A stretch of 64,000 bases of DNA, from NCBI GenBank assembly GCA_001560915.1, contig CP014214.1:124001-188000 (forward strand), read 5' to 3'. Numbering within the stretch: the stretch's first letter is position 1; each line of letters starts with the position of its first letter. This DNA is from a methanogenic archaeon ISO4-H5 (GTDB lineage: Archaea; Thermoplasmatota; Thermoplasmata; Methanomassiliicoccales; Methanomethylophilaceae). Positions 53,788 to 62,242 of the stretch are shown piece after piece. The notes under the pieces are model-generated. The model had not been told where the DNA came from. It searched no databases and saw nothing but the letters and a program-made list of their open reading frames with translations. A program made the position numbers and the translations under genes.

Positions 53788-55404
53788 TTACTCCGAATCG
53801 TCTGCGGTTTTCGCAGCGCCCTCGCGGGTCTCCGGATTCTTGGCCTCGTGGATGACTATCTGCTGGTAGTCGATGCCGATTCCGTTGGCTGCGAACTTGG
53901 CGATGATGCCCTGCCTGATTTGTCCGCAGATGGCCCACTGGCTTCCGTATTCGTCGACGTAGAATCCCATCTTGATGAGCAGGTTGCTGTCCTCGAAGGC
54001 CTCGAGACGGGTGTACGGCCTCTTGACGCTTCCGTCGGAGATGACGTGGGGGTTCTCGGTGGCCGCTTCCTGCATGAGCTTGCGGGCGAGGTTCACGTCG
54101 CTTCCGTAGGCGATGTCCACAGTGAGGTAGACCTTGCTGATGAGGGTCTCGCGGGTGATGTTCCTGATCTTGTTGGTGGTGATGAGGCTGTTGGGCATGA
54201 CGAACACATCGGTGTTGTCCCAGTTCTCCAGGATGGTGTTCATGACATTGACCCTGCGGACACGGTAGACCATGGCGTCAGCACCGACTGCGATGAGGTC
54301 CCCCTTCTTGAAGGGACGGGTGGCGAGGATCTCCAGACCGCTGAAGAACTGCTTGAGGACATCCTGGGCACCCATGGAGATTCCCAGGGATACGAGTCCC
54401 GCGGAGGTGATGATTGCAGCGAGGTTGAATCCGAGCAGACTCATGATGAGCATGGTTCCGACGATGGCGAGGATGATCTCTCCGATGTAGAGGAACAGGG
54501 GGCGGAAGCTCTTGATATCCGCTTCCGTATCGTTGAGATTGTAATCTCCCACTCTGGATGCCGCTTTACTGATGAGGGTGTCCACGATGAGCTTGTACAG
54601 CTGCCATCCGACGATGATTCCTACCACGACGTAGGCGAGGTAGAACAGCCTGTTGATCAGGTCGATGAGCTCCTCGTCCGCACCGAGGATACGGAATACC
54701 TGTCCGATGACCCACAGCCAGACGATGACCTGACAGAGACGGTACAGGAGCTTCTTGAGCGTCTTCCTCTGGGGATCGTCCTTCTTCATGACGATCCTGG
54801 AGCAGACGGGTACCGCGACGAACATGACTGCGTAACCGATGGCTAGCAGACCGAGGAAAGATACCGCGGCGGTGAACCAGACGTTGCCCATGATTCCGGT
54901 GTAGGTATTGTCGAAGAATCCGAGGAATTTGTTGTATTTGTCGGAGGACAGGTTGGACATCACGTGCAGGGGGAAGTCATAGGTTCCCTGTTCTAGGAAG
55001 GCGGGGTCGCTTCCTTTGTAAATCTTGAAGGACAGGGTGACCGAGTAGTTTCCTTGGTGGGCATATCTGTCGGCGGTGACGGTCATCTTGATGGATGTGT
55101 TCTCGCCTTTGACGAGTTCTATGGGGGCGGTACTGGTGTTGACCTTCGTCGATTCGTTGTTCGAGGTGGCTGCAACGTATGCGACGACATTCTCCGTATA
55201 GCCGTTGTACACGAAGAACGACAGGGTCGTGGAGGAGCTGGCGTTCAGTTCGATGCTCTTGTTGGCGTCATAGATCACGTTCAGGCTCGTACCGCTCATA
55301 TCGGTAGCTGCCTCGGAGTCGTCGCTGTATGCGGCACCTGCCACCGTGAGCAGCATGCAGACTGCGAACAGACTGAAGAAGAGTTTGCCCTTGCCCCTGT
55401 ACAT
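53788..55404 (-). CDS. MscS-family mechanosensitive channel with secreted N-terminal domain
   Basis: About 538 residues from the ATG at 55404. A signal peptide (FFSLFAVCMLLTVAGAAYS) is followed by an external beta-rich domain of about 120 residues with many N-x-S/T sites (SLNVIYDANKSIELNASSS, GNYSVTLSFKIYKG). Then come three or more membrane helices, the MscS pore and beta domain (GLVSLGISMGAQDVLKQF, FKKGDLI, VMPNSLITTNKI) and a C-terminal vestibule. A TATA (CTTTATAAAA, 55424-55433) predicts leaderless transcription exactly at 55404. Osmotic safety valve by family; the external domain may sense the envelope. Confidence 0.9.
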   Translation of the reverse strand: MYRGKGKLFFSLFAVCMLLTVAGAAYSDDSEAATDMSGTSLNVIYDANKSIELNASSSTTLSFFVYNGYTENVVAYVAATSNNESTKVNTSTAPIELVKGENTSIKMTVTADRYAHQGNYSVTLSFKIYKGSDPAFLEQGTYDFPLHVMSNLSSDKYNKFLGFFDNTYTGIMGNVWFTAAVSFLGLLAIGYAVMFVAVPVCSRIVMKKDDPQRKTLKKLLYRLCQVIVWLWVIGQVFRILGADEELIDLINRLFYLAYVVVGIIVGWQLYKLIVDTLISKAASRVGDYNLNDTEADIKSFRPLFLYIGEIILAIVGTMLIMSLLGFNLAAIITSAGLVSLGISMGAQDVLKQFFSGLEILATRPFKKGDLIAVGADAMVYRVRRVNVMNTILENWDNTDVFVMPNSLITTNKIRNITRETLISKVYLTVDIAYGSDVNLARKLMQEAATENPHVISDGSVKRPYTRLEAFEDSNLLIKMGFYVDEYGSQWAICGQIRQGIIAKFAANGIGIDYQQIVIHEAKNPETREGAAKTADDSE

Positions 55405-55454
55405 GATTAACTGCAATACCCGACTTTATAAAATACATACGCGACATAGTACAC

Positions 55455-56315
55455 ATGTCATTCACCCCGATTATCGAATATTCCGTTATCGGAATAACCT
55501 GTCTGGCTATGTTGATGGCCGCCCGTTCGGACCTCCGTACGAGGGTAGTTTCGGATACATATTGGATGATTATCATGCTGACTGGTGCCGCCGGAGGTGT
55601 TGCCGTCCGTATCCTGGACGGAAGCCTCCTGTGGGAAGTACTGGCGGTTGCTTTCGCCCAGCTCCTGTTCATGTATTCGGTCCTCTGCGAGACGAAGATA
55701 CCCCCGCTGTTCATCGAAGGTGCTTCGATTCTCCTCGCTCTGACCCTGCTTTCTTACGGTTCGGGTGATCCCGGGACCGAGGCAGGAGCTGCCTCCGTCC
55801 TGTTCTGTATGTTCTACCATCTGCTGTATGTCCTGGGCATCGTTCGCGGAGGAGCCGATGCAAAGTGCCTCATGTCGCTGTCCATCGCAATCCCATCCCT
55901 GCCGGAGTTCCTCATGAACCCGAACGGGAATGTGCCAGACATCCTGACGAAGGTGTTCTCTCCCTCGGTGTCGGTGCTGTTCCTGTCCTCGGTTTTATCG
56001 GTCGCAGGGGTCATGGTCTACTGTCTGATCCGCAACCGCGGCATGCCTTTCCCCGGGGCCACCCACGGTTACATGATGCCCGTCGCGGATGTGGGCGGAT
56101 CGTTCGTATGGCCCTCCGAGGATATCCGGGACGGGGTCCGTACGAGGTGTCAGATCCCGGACGATGAATCCGTGCCGGACATCTGCAGAAGGTTCGAAGA
56201 GGCAGGCGAAGAAGAGATCTACGTCACGCCGATGGTGCCGTTCATCCTGCCCATGGCGATATCGTTGATACTGGTGCTGCTGATCGGCGATCCGCTGCTC
56301 AGCGTATTATGTTGA
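55455..56315 (+). CDS. A24-family prepilin/preflagellin peptidase
   Basis: 286 residues, polytopic. The two catalytic aspartates of the family are visible: first in AARSDLRTRVVSD, second in the GxGD-like GGADAKCL. A long hydrophilic insert (about residues 195-255, MPFPGATHGYMMPVAD and beyond) precedes the last helix. It processes class III signal peptides of archaeal type IV pili or archaella; no pilin or archaellin operon is in the window. Divergent from the MscS gene; the end overlaps amrS tail to tail. Confidence 0.85.
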   Translation: MSFTPIIEYSVIGITCLAMLMAARSDLRTRVVSDTYWMIIMLTGAAGGVAVRILDGSLLWEVLAVAFAQLLFMYSVLCETKIPPLFIEGASILLALTLLSYGSGDPGTEAGAASVLFCMFYHLLYVLGIVRGGADAKCLMSLSIAIPSLPEFLMNPNGNVPDILTKVFSPSVSVLFLSSVLSVAGVMVYCLIRNRGMPFPGATHGYMMPVADVGGSFVWPSEDIRDGVRTRCQIPDDESVPDICRRFEEAGEEEIYVTPMVPFILPMAISLILVLLIGDPLLSVLC

Positions 56316-57303
56316 GACGGTGTCCGCAGTAGCTGCAGCGGTTTCCGGAGAGTCCCGAGACATGAACGCGGTAGCCGGTCCTCCTGATGACCATCTCTCC
56401 GCACTCGGGGCAGTAGGTGTTGGATCCGTCGTCTGTGAGCACATTGCCCACATAGACGTGATGCATGCCGTTATCCTCGGCGACCTTCTGCAGTTTCAGA
56501 AGGGTGTCCACGGGAGTGGTCCTCACGGCCATCATGTTGTAATCGGGATGGAAGCGGGTGAAGTGGATGGGGGTGTCGGGGCTGAGATGCTCGTGGGCCC
56601 ATTTGACGAACTTCAGGACCTCGTCGACGGTGTCGTTGTAGCCGGGAATCACGAGGTAAGTGAGTTCCAGATGAACCTTCGATGCATAGGCGATCTCGCA
56701 GGATGACTTCACAGCCTCCAGGTCTCCTCCGCAGAGGTTCTTGTAGAATTCGTCCTTGAACGATTTGACATCGATATTGATGGCCTTGATACCCTTGCAT
56801 AGCTCTTTCAGGGGATCCTCGTTGATCATACCGTTGGAAACCAGCACCACATCGAGGTCGGGTGCCAGGTCCATGGTGTCGCGGATGTACTCGTACCAAA
56901 TGGAGGGTTCGTTGTATGTGAAGGCCATCTGGGTATAGCCCTGCTGCCTGCAGAATGCCACCAGGTCTGCGGGTGACTTGTAGGTGGTGCGCTTCTTGCC
57001 GATCGGCGATTGGGATATGGAATAGTTCTGGCAGTAATCGCAGTGCATGTTACATCCTATTCCGCCGATGGAGAATATGCTGGTGCCGGGATGGAAGTGA
57101 TAGAGGGGTTTCTTCTCGATGGGGTCGACCGCCATGGTGGATATACGGCCGTAGTTGTATGCCACGAGCTTACCCTCCACGTTCTTGCGGGACTTGCAGA
57201 GGCCGAACCTGTCGGCGGGGATGACGCATCTGTGGGGACACAGGTCGCATACGATCCTGTCGCCGTCGGCGTGATAGCACTTGGCTTCCAGATTCGGATT
57301 AAT
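56299..57303 (-). CDS. amrS: AmmeMemoRadiSam-system radical SAM enzyme, non-canonical start
   Basis: About 334 residues. Radical SAM motif C-x3-C-x2-C is CNMHCDYCQN; the N-terminal metal-binding CDLCPHRCV and the family stretch TMAVDPIEKKPLYHF are clear, and the C-terminus carries a rubredoxin-like CPECGEM...CSYCGH. Translation must begin well before the GTG at 57180, because the essential CDLCPHRC lies upstream, yet no ATG, GTG or TTG is in frame back to a TGA at 57321. ATT at 57303 (overlapping the thiL stop) or CTG at 57291 are candidates. Partners AMMECR1 and Memo are not nearby. Confidence 0.82.
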   Translation of the reverse strand: MNPNLEAKCYHADGDRIVCDLCPHRCVIPADRFGLCKSRKNVEGKLVAYNYGRISTMAVDPIEKKPLYHFHPGTSIFSIGGIGCNMHCDYCQNYSISQSPIGKKRTTYKSPADLVAFCRQQGYTQMAFTYNEPSIWYEYIRDTMDLAPDLDVVLVSNGMINEDPLKELCKGIKAINIDVKSFKDEFYKNLCGGDLEAVKSSCEIAYASKVHLELTYLVIPGYNDTVDEVLKFVKWAHEHLSPDTPIHFTRFHPDYNMMAVRTTPVDTLLKLQKVAEDNGMHHVYVGNVLTDDGSNTYCPECGEMVIRRTGYRVHVSGLSGNRCSYCGHRLNIIR

Positions 57304-58249
57304 AAATGCCGTTCTCCATCACCTTCCTCTCGTCCCCGTCGTTGAGAACGGGACCTTCACCGTTGGTCACCAGACCGATTATCGAGAATGCGATACCTGC
57401 ATCATACAGTTTCTGGAGGTCTCCCCGGTCCAGGGTGAACAGGAGTTCGTATTCTCCTCCCCACCTGGTAACGGTATCCCTCAGGTCCGCGTGGCTCGCT
57501 TCCAGGATGTCCTTGACCTCGTCGTCGATAGGCAGGAACTCCCACTCTATCTCCATGCCGACATGTGATTGCTTGCAGATCTCGGTGGCAGCGTTGGCAA
57601 GTCCGTCGGACAGGTCCATGCAGGAATGTATTGCACCTGTGCCAGACAGCTTGATTCCGTCTTCCACATGGGGGACCGGGACCATCAGGGAGAAGACCTG
57701 ATCCTCGGCTTCGAAACCGTTCTTGATGGCATAGTATCCGGCAGCCGGACCTCCGAGCATGCCGGTCACCGCGACAATGTCGCCGGGCTGAGCCCCTCTG
57801 CGGGTCATGGGCTTCCTGCCTTCCATGGTACCGAGTGCGGTCCCAGCAACGGCCAGGGAACCGAATTTAGTGTCACCGCCGACGACCTCCGTGTTGCAGA
57901 ACTCGCAGCACTGGTCGATTCCGCTCATGATGTCGTAGAGGACGGATTCATCCTCATCCTCGGGTATCGTCACCGCCGGGAGGAAACCGAGAGGTCTCGC
58001 ACCCATGCTGGCAATGTCGCTGAAGTTCACGGCCGCGGCGGTCCATCCGAACTGCTCGTAGGTCATGGTCTCCGGGAGATGCCTCTCCTTGGTCACGACA
58101 TCGGAGGACACAACTATGTCGCCTGAAGGGTTCCGGATGACCGCGGCATCGTCGCCGGGTCCGATGACGGTGGATTTGGAGCGTGGCCTGATGATACTCC
58201 TGACAGTCTCCACCAGCTGCCTTTCGCCCACGTCCTTCAGCGAACTCAT
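57299..58249 (-). CDS. thiL: Thiamine-monophosphate kinase
   Basis: 316 residues from the ATG at 58249; a TATA-like GATTTAATGG at about 58270-58280 supports a leaderless start there rather than at 58270. ATP-dependent phosphorylation of thiamine phosphate to the diphosphate. Motifs GPGDDAAVI, SSDVVTKERH, VNFSDIASMGARPLGF, VVGGDTKFG and MDLSDGLANAA are complete. Confidence 0.95.
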   Translation of the reverse strand: MSSLKDVGERQLVETVRSIIRPRSKSTVIGPGDDAAVIRNPSGDIVVSSDVVTKERHLPETMTYEQFGWTAAAVNFSDIASMGARPLGFLPAVTIPEDEDESVLYDIMSGIDQCCEFCNTEVVGGDTKFGSLAVAGTALGTMEGRKPMTRRGAQPGDIVAVTGMLGGPAAGYYAIKNGFEAEDQVFSLMVPVPHVEDGIKLSGTGAIHSCMDLSDGLANAATEICKQSHVGMEIEWEFLPIDDEVKDILEASHADLRDTVTRWGGEYELLFTLDRGDLQKLYDAGIAFSIIGLVTNGEGPVLNDGDERKVMENGIY

Positions 58250-58270
58250 GTATTCATAACCGTGAAACAA

Positions 58271-58455
58271 CCATTAAATCGTTTGCCAGGAGGCCCCACC
58301 TGCGTTAATCCATGTCTGGCACAATCGTTTTCCGCATCTATTCCTCAGAAAGGATGTCCGATTTGCCAGGTCTGTGTCCCATTTCGGACTGTCGCGACGG
58401 TTCCCGCGCGGACATACCCTTATAAGCGATGAGGTGGGATAACCCGTTGATACAA
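58271..58455. other. Non-coding gap between thiL and larA
   Basis: 185 bp without a supported gene. It holds the thiL promoter at its left end and the larA TATA (CTTATAAGC, 58419-58427) at its right. TTTGCCAGG occurs twice (near 58280 and 58363), and TCTGGCACA near 58316 resembles a stretch just upstream of the M24 gene promoter. No RNA fold is convincing. Confidence 0.5.
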
Positions 58456-59703
58456 ATGATCGTGGACGTCAGATACGGTAAGGATGGATACCAGAGGGTA
58501 GACATTCCCGAGAAGAACTATGTCGGAACGTATTATCCCAAGGATGTCGTGTGCGAACCGGCAGACAAGGTCATCAACGAATCGCTCGACCACCCCCTCG
58601 GATACGAATCCCTGGAGGCATTCCTGGAGGGAGGCAAGGATATCGTCTTCATCGTCAACGACGGAACCAGGCCCACCCCCACCGCAGCTGTCCTCGACGC
58701 ACTCGAGAGCAGGATGGATCTTCACGCAGCCAGGTACCTCATCGCCACCGGCACCCACCGCGGACCCACCGAGGAGGAGTACCGCAACATCTTCGGCAGG
58801 CACCTGGGGGCACTCCGCGACAGGATCGTCGTCCACGACGCCAAGACCTCGGAGTGCGTGAACCTTGGAACCTCCAAGAACGGCACCCCCATGGAGGTCA
58901 ACAAGATTGCCGTCGATTCCGACAGGCTCATCGTCATCACCAGTGTCGAGCCCCACTACTTCGCGGGCTGGACCGGCGGAAGGAAGTCCTTCCTTCCCGG
59001 AGTCGCCTCCTACAAGACCGTCGAGGCCAACCACAAGATGGCGGTCGGAATGGACGCCCAGGCTCTGGCCCTCAAGGGCAACCCCGTCCACGAGGACATG
59101 ATGGATGCCCTCGAGGTTGTCAGGGGCAAGAAGATTTTCTCCGTCCAGATCGTCATGGACAGGCACCACAACATCTACAAGTCCGCCGCAGGCGACCTGA
59201 ACCCCGCATTCGAGCAGGCCGTCAAGTGGGGAGAAGAGGTATTCATCGTCCCTGTCCCCGAAAAGGCCGACATCGTCATCTCCGCCGCGCCCTACCCGAT
59301 GGACGTTGATCTTTATCAGTCCCAGAAGGCACTCGACAACGGAAAGTGGGCCCTCAAGGAAGGCGGAACCATCATCATGGTCTCCAAGTGCAGGGAGGGA
59401 ACCGGCAGCGACAACTTCCTCAAGCTCCTGTCCTCCTCCAAGGACCCCAAAGAGGTCATCGAGAACATCAAGAAGGGATACAAGCTCGGATACCACAAGG
59501 CCGCCAAGATGGCTGAGATCGCCACCTGGGCCAAGATCTGTGCCGTCACCGACCTGGACCCCGCCATCATCAGCGGAGCCAACATGACTCCCTACAAGAC
59601 CGTCGAGGAGGCCCTGAAGGACGCCCTTGCCGCCAACCCTGACGCCAGGGTTGAGGTCTTCATGGAGGGAAGCGTGACCATCCCCAAGCCCCCGGAGGCC
59701 TGA
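58456..59703 (+). CDS. larA: Nickel-dependent lactate racemase family protein (LarA)
   Basis: About 415 residues from the ATG at 58456. An ATG at 58429 is in frame but lies upstream of the transcript start predicted from the TATA at 58419-58427. Residues for the nickel-pincer cofactor and catalysis are visible: the histidines in GTHRGPT, EPHYFAGW and NHKM, and the lysine in TGGRKSFLPG that binds the cofactor. Family members racemise or epimerise 2-hydroxyacids. The cofactor genes larB, larC and larE are not in the window. Two bases separate it from the Fe-S protein gene. Confidence 0.9.
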   Translation: MIVDVRYGKDGYQRVDIPEKNYVGTYYPKDVVCEPADKVINESLDHPLGYESLEAFLEGGKDIVFIVNDGTRPTPTAAVLDALESRMDLHAARYLIATGTHRGPTEEEYRNIFGRHLGALRDRIVVHDAKTSECVNLGTSKNGTPMEVNKIAVDSDRLIVITSVEPHYFAGWTGGRKSFLPGVASYKTVEANHKMAVGMDAQALALKGNPVHEDMMDALEVVRGKKIFSVQIVMDRHHNIYKSAAGDLNPAFEQAVKWGEEVFIVPVPEKADIVISAAPYPMDVDLYQSQKALDNGKWALKEGGTIIMVSKCREGTGSDNFLKLLSSSKDPKEVIENIKKGYKLGYHKAAKMAEIATWAKICAVTDLDPAIISGANMTPYKTVEEALKDALAANPDARVEVFMEGSVTIPKPPEA

Positions 59704-59705
59704 AG

Positions 59706-60818
59706 ATGAGCAGCGCAGTATTCACCACCGAGAAGATTAACCTCATCAGGGACGCCCTCTCGTCCTGCACCATGTGCGGATTCTGCAAGAGCGTCTGCCC
59801 TTCCTTCAAGGCAATCAACTGGGATACCGACCTCTCCAGGGGACGTATCGTCATGACCTACGGTCTCGCCACCGGACAGCTGAAGGCGGACCCTTCCGTA
59901 GTTCAGAGCATGTACACCTGCACCACCTGCGCCGACTGTGTCAGGAGGTGCCCTTCCAAGGTCAAGATCGTCGATATCATCGAGATTGCCCGTGCGGACC
60001 TCGTCGCCAACGGCTATATTCTGCCCAAGCACAAGGCCATGTGCGAGAACATCCTCAACTACAACAACCCCTTCGCAGAGAAGGAGACCGTCGCACAGGT
60101 CATGGCCAAGAAAGGTTACGTACCTCACAACGCACCCGTTGCATACTTCGCCGGATGCACCGCCACCTACAGGGCGACCAAGACCGCCGACGCTTCGCTC
60201 TCCATCCTGAAGAAGCTCGGAGTCGACTTCACCGTCCTTCCCGAGATCTGCTGCGGTTCTGTCATGGGCCGTGTCGGATGGTCCGAGGAGGATCTCGTGA
60301 AGATCTACCAGAAGAACGTCGACGAGATCGTCAAACTCGGAGTCAAGACCCTGGTCCTCTCCTGTGCCGGATGCTACAGGATGTTCAAGATCGAGTACCC
60401 CAAGCACGTGGAGGTTCCCTTCGAGGTCCTTCACATGACCGAGTTCCTCGCCAAGCAGGATGTCAAGCTGAAATCCCTCGGTGATGTCACCGTTACCTAT
60501 CACGACCCCTGCCACCTCGGCAGGCACTGCGGAGTCTTCGATGCCCCCAGGGACGTCATCAAGAAGTTCCCCGAGGTCAAGTTCAAGGAGATGAAGTACA
60601 GCAAGTCCACCAGCCACTGCTGCGGAGGAGGCGGAGGAGTCCGCGCCGCATATCCCCAGGAGGCTGCGGAAATCGCCACCACCAGACTCGACGAGGCTGC
60701 CTTTGCCGATCTCCTGATTACCACCTGTCCCTTCTGCGTCACCAATCTGTCCGCACAGGTCGGCGACCGTAAGATCAAGGTGGTCGACCTGACCGAGCTG
60801 GTCGACGAGCACCTTTGA
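59706..60818 (+). CDS. HdrD/GlpC-like iron-sulfur protein with two CCG domains
   Basis: 370 residues. Two N-terminal [4Fe-4S] motifs (CTMCGFCKSVCP and CTTCADCVRRCP) and two cysteine-rich CCG domains: the first with FAGCTATYR, ICCGSV and SCAGC, the second with DPCHLGRHCG, HCCGGGGG and TCPFC. This is the architecture of the heterodisulfide reductase subunit HdrD and of 2-hydroxyacid dehydrogenase Fe-S subunits. Its tight coupling to larA favours electron transfer from a 2-hydroxyacid; true HdrD function is the alternative. No flavoprotein partner is adjacent. Confidence 0.85.
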   Translation: MSSAVFTTEKINLIRDALSSCTMCGFCKSVCPSFKAINWDTDLSRGRIVMTYGLATGQLKADPSVVQSMYTCTTCADCVRRCPSKVKIVDIIEIARADLVANGYILPKHKAMCENILNYNNPFAEKETVAQVMAKKGYVPHNAPVAYFAGCTATYRATKTADASLSILKKLGVDFTVLPEICCGSVMGRVGWSEEDLVKIYQKNVDEIVKLGVKTLVLSCAGCYRMFKIEYPKHVEVPFEVLHMTEFLAKQDVKLKSLGDVTVTYHDPCHLGRHCGVFDAPRDVIKKFPEVKFKEMKYSKSTSHCCGGGGGVRAAYPQEAAEIATTRLDEAAFADLLITTCPFCVTNLSAQVGDRKIKVVDLTELVDEHL

Positions 60819-60820
60819 GC

Positions 60821-61615
60821 ATGCGTGCATCGGAACTGCTCAGGCACGGGGCCTCCCGCCCCGTGCTGATGGGCATCCTCAACGTCACCCCCGACTCCTT
60901 TTCCGACGGGGGGAGATGGAATGAACCGGACAGTGCCAGACGTCATTGTTTCGATATGATCGAACAGGGTGCGGGCATCATCGACATCGGCGGGGAATCC
61001 ACCCGTCCTGGCGCCGAACCGGTCCCCGAGGACACCGAGATGCAGCGCGTGATAACCGCCCTCGAAGCGGTCTCTGACTGTACAGTGCCGATCTCCGTGG
61101 ACACCATGAAGGCCTCCGTCGCACGGGCTGCCGTTGAGCACGGGGCATCGATAATCAACGACGTCAGCGGTCTTGCCGACCCGGCTATGGCGGCAACCGC
61201 TGCGGAACTGAACGTTCCCCTCGTTCTGATGAGCAGTTACGGAACCCCTGCCACCTTCAAGACCCAGTTCATCCCTGGAGATCCTGTAATGTATGCCTGC
61301 GATATGCTCGCTGATCTCATCAGGAAGGCAATGGACGCAGGCGTGAAGGAGCACAACATAATCCTCGATCCCGGAGTGGGATTCGGGACCACACCCGAAC
61401 AGGCGATGGAGATGATCATCCATACCTCCGAGTTCTCCTTCGGGAAGTATCCCGTTCTGATAGGACCTTCCAGGAAACGTTTTCTTGCAAAAACATATCC
61501 GCAGTTAGATGCGGATTCCGCCACGGCGGAAGTGTGTGTGCTGGCGGCGGAACACGGCGCAGATATTCTGCGCGTCCACGACGTGTCCGCCACCGCCAGC
61601 AGGTTTAGTGTTTGA
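60821..61615 (+). CDS. folP: Dihydropteroate synthase
   Basis: 264 residues from the ATG two bases after the Fe-S gene. Joins hydroxymethyl-dihydropterin diphosphate to p-aminobenzoate in folate synthesis. GILNVTPDSFSDGG, DIGGESTRPGA, NDVSGL, LDPGVGFG and GPSRKRF are all intact. Such a bacterial-type enzyme suggests the organism makes folate in addition to, or instead of, methanopterin, which fits reports for Methanomassiliicoccales. Third gene of the larA unit. Confidence 0.94.
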   Translation: MRASELLRHGASRPVLMGILNVTPDSFSDGGRWNEPDSARRHCFDMIEQGAGIIDIGGESTRPGAEPVPEDTEMQRVITALEAVSDCTVPISVDTMKASVARAAVEHGASIINDVSGLADPAMAATAAELNVPLVLMSSYGTPATFKTQFIPGDPVMYACDMLADLIRKAMDAGVKEHNIILDPGVGFGTTPEQAMEMIIHTSEFSFGKYPVLIGPSRKRFLAKTYPQLDADSATAEVCVLAAEHGADILRVHDVSATASRFSV

Positions 61616-62242
61616 TCAGGAAGACTCTTCCCTTGCTTTCTCTTCCTCGATGCTCTTCAGCTTGGCGAGGGCTCTTCTGTGCTTCTTGCGGGCACCACAG
61701 AACTCACCGATGGGAATGAGGACACAGCAGAGCATGATCAAAGTGAGGTACTTCCTAAGTCCCTCAAGTCCGACGTTTATTCCTTCGACAGATACGCCGG
61801 CACCGATTGCCATCTCACCCATGCTGTCCATGAGGTTCAGCGAGTTGGATGCTCCGGTGACGACCAGATACAGCCAGAGGATGATTGCGAAACACTTGAT
61901 GATTCCGAAGATCATCCTGCCGTAGGTTCCGAGCCCGAAGTACCTTCCGATACTCTTTAGAATGAGGATGGGGAGGAAACCAACGATGGCGTTAAACAGG
62001 ACTCCTCCCGGTTTAAGCCAGGTGCCTATGTCCTTGCTGATTTCGTTGAAATCCGCAATCTTTCCGGTCTGTACGTAACCCATGATGATGATCACTGCTA
62101 CGAAGATGAGGATGTACTCGATGATATCCCAGATGATCGACTTGAACATCCTGGCCTTGCTGTTGAGGTACTGTTTTTCCTCTTTGCTGAGGTTCATCCT
62201 CTCTTCTTCGTAGTCGTAGTCTACACGAGGTTTCCTGCTCAT
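61616..62242 (-). CDS. Membrane protein of unknown function, 208 aa
   Basis: Charged N-terminus (about 35 residues), then four hydrophobic segments (WDIIEYILIFVAVIIIMGY; LFNAIVGFLPILILKSIG; KCFAIILWLYLVVTG; LTLIMLCCVLIPIGEF) and a basic/acidic helical tail of about 30 residues. Not recognised. Its start overlaps the stop of the next upstream gene (ATGA), so the two work together; it is convergent with folP. Confidence 0.65.
   Translation of the reverse strand: MSRKPRVDYDYEEERMNLSKEEKQYLNSKARMFKSIIWDIIEYILIFVAVIIIMGYVQTGKIADFNEISKDIGTWLKPGGVLFNAIVGFLPILILKSIGRYFGLGTYGRMIFGIIKCFAIILWLYLVVTGASNSLNLMDSMGEMAIGAGVSVEGINVGLEGLRKYLTLIMLCCVLIPIGEFCGARKKHRRALAKLKSIEEEKAREESS

Noticed and set aside
58271-58428. 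Structured RNA or riboswitch upstream of larA
   Set aside because: Only short repeats and weak hairpins are seen, and the TATA near 58423 leaves almost no leader to hold a riboswitch.
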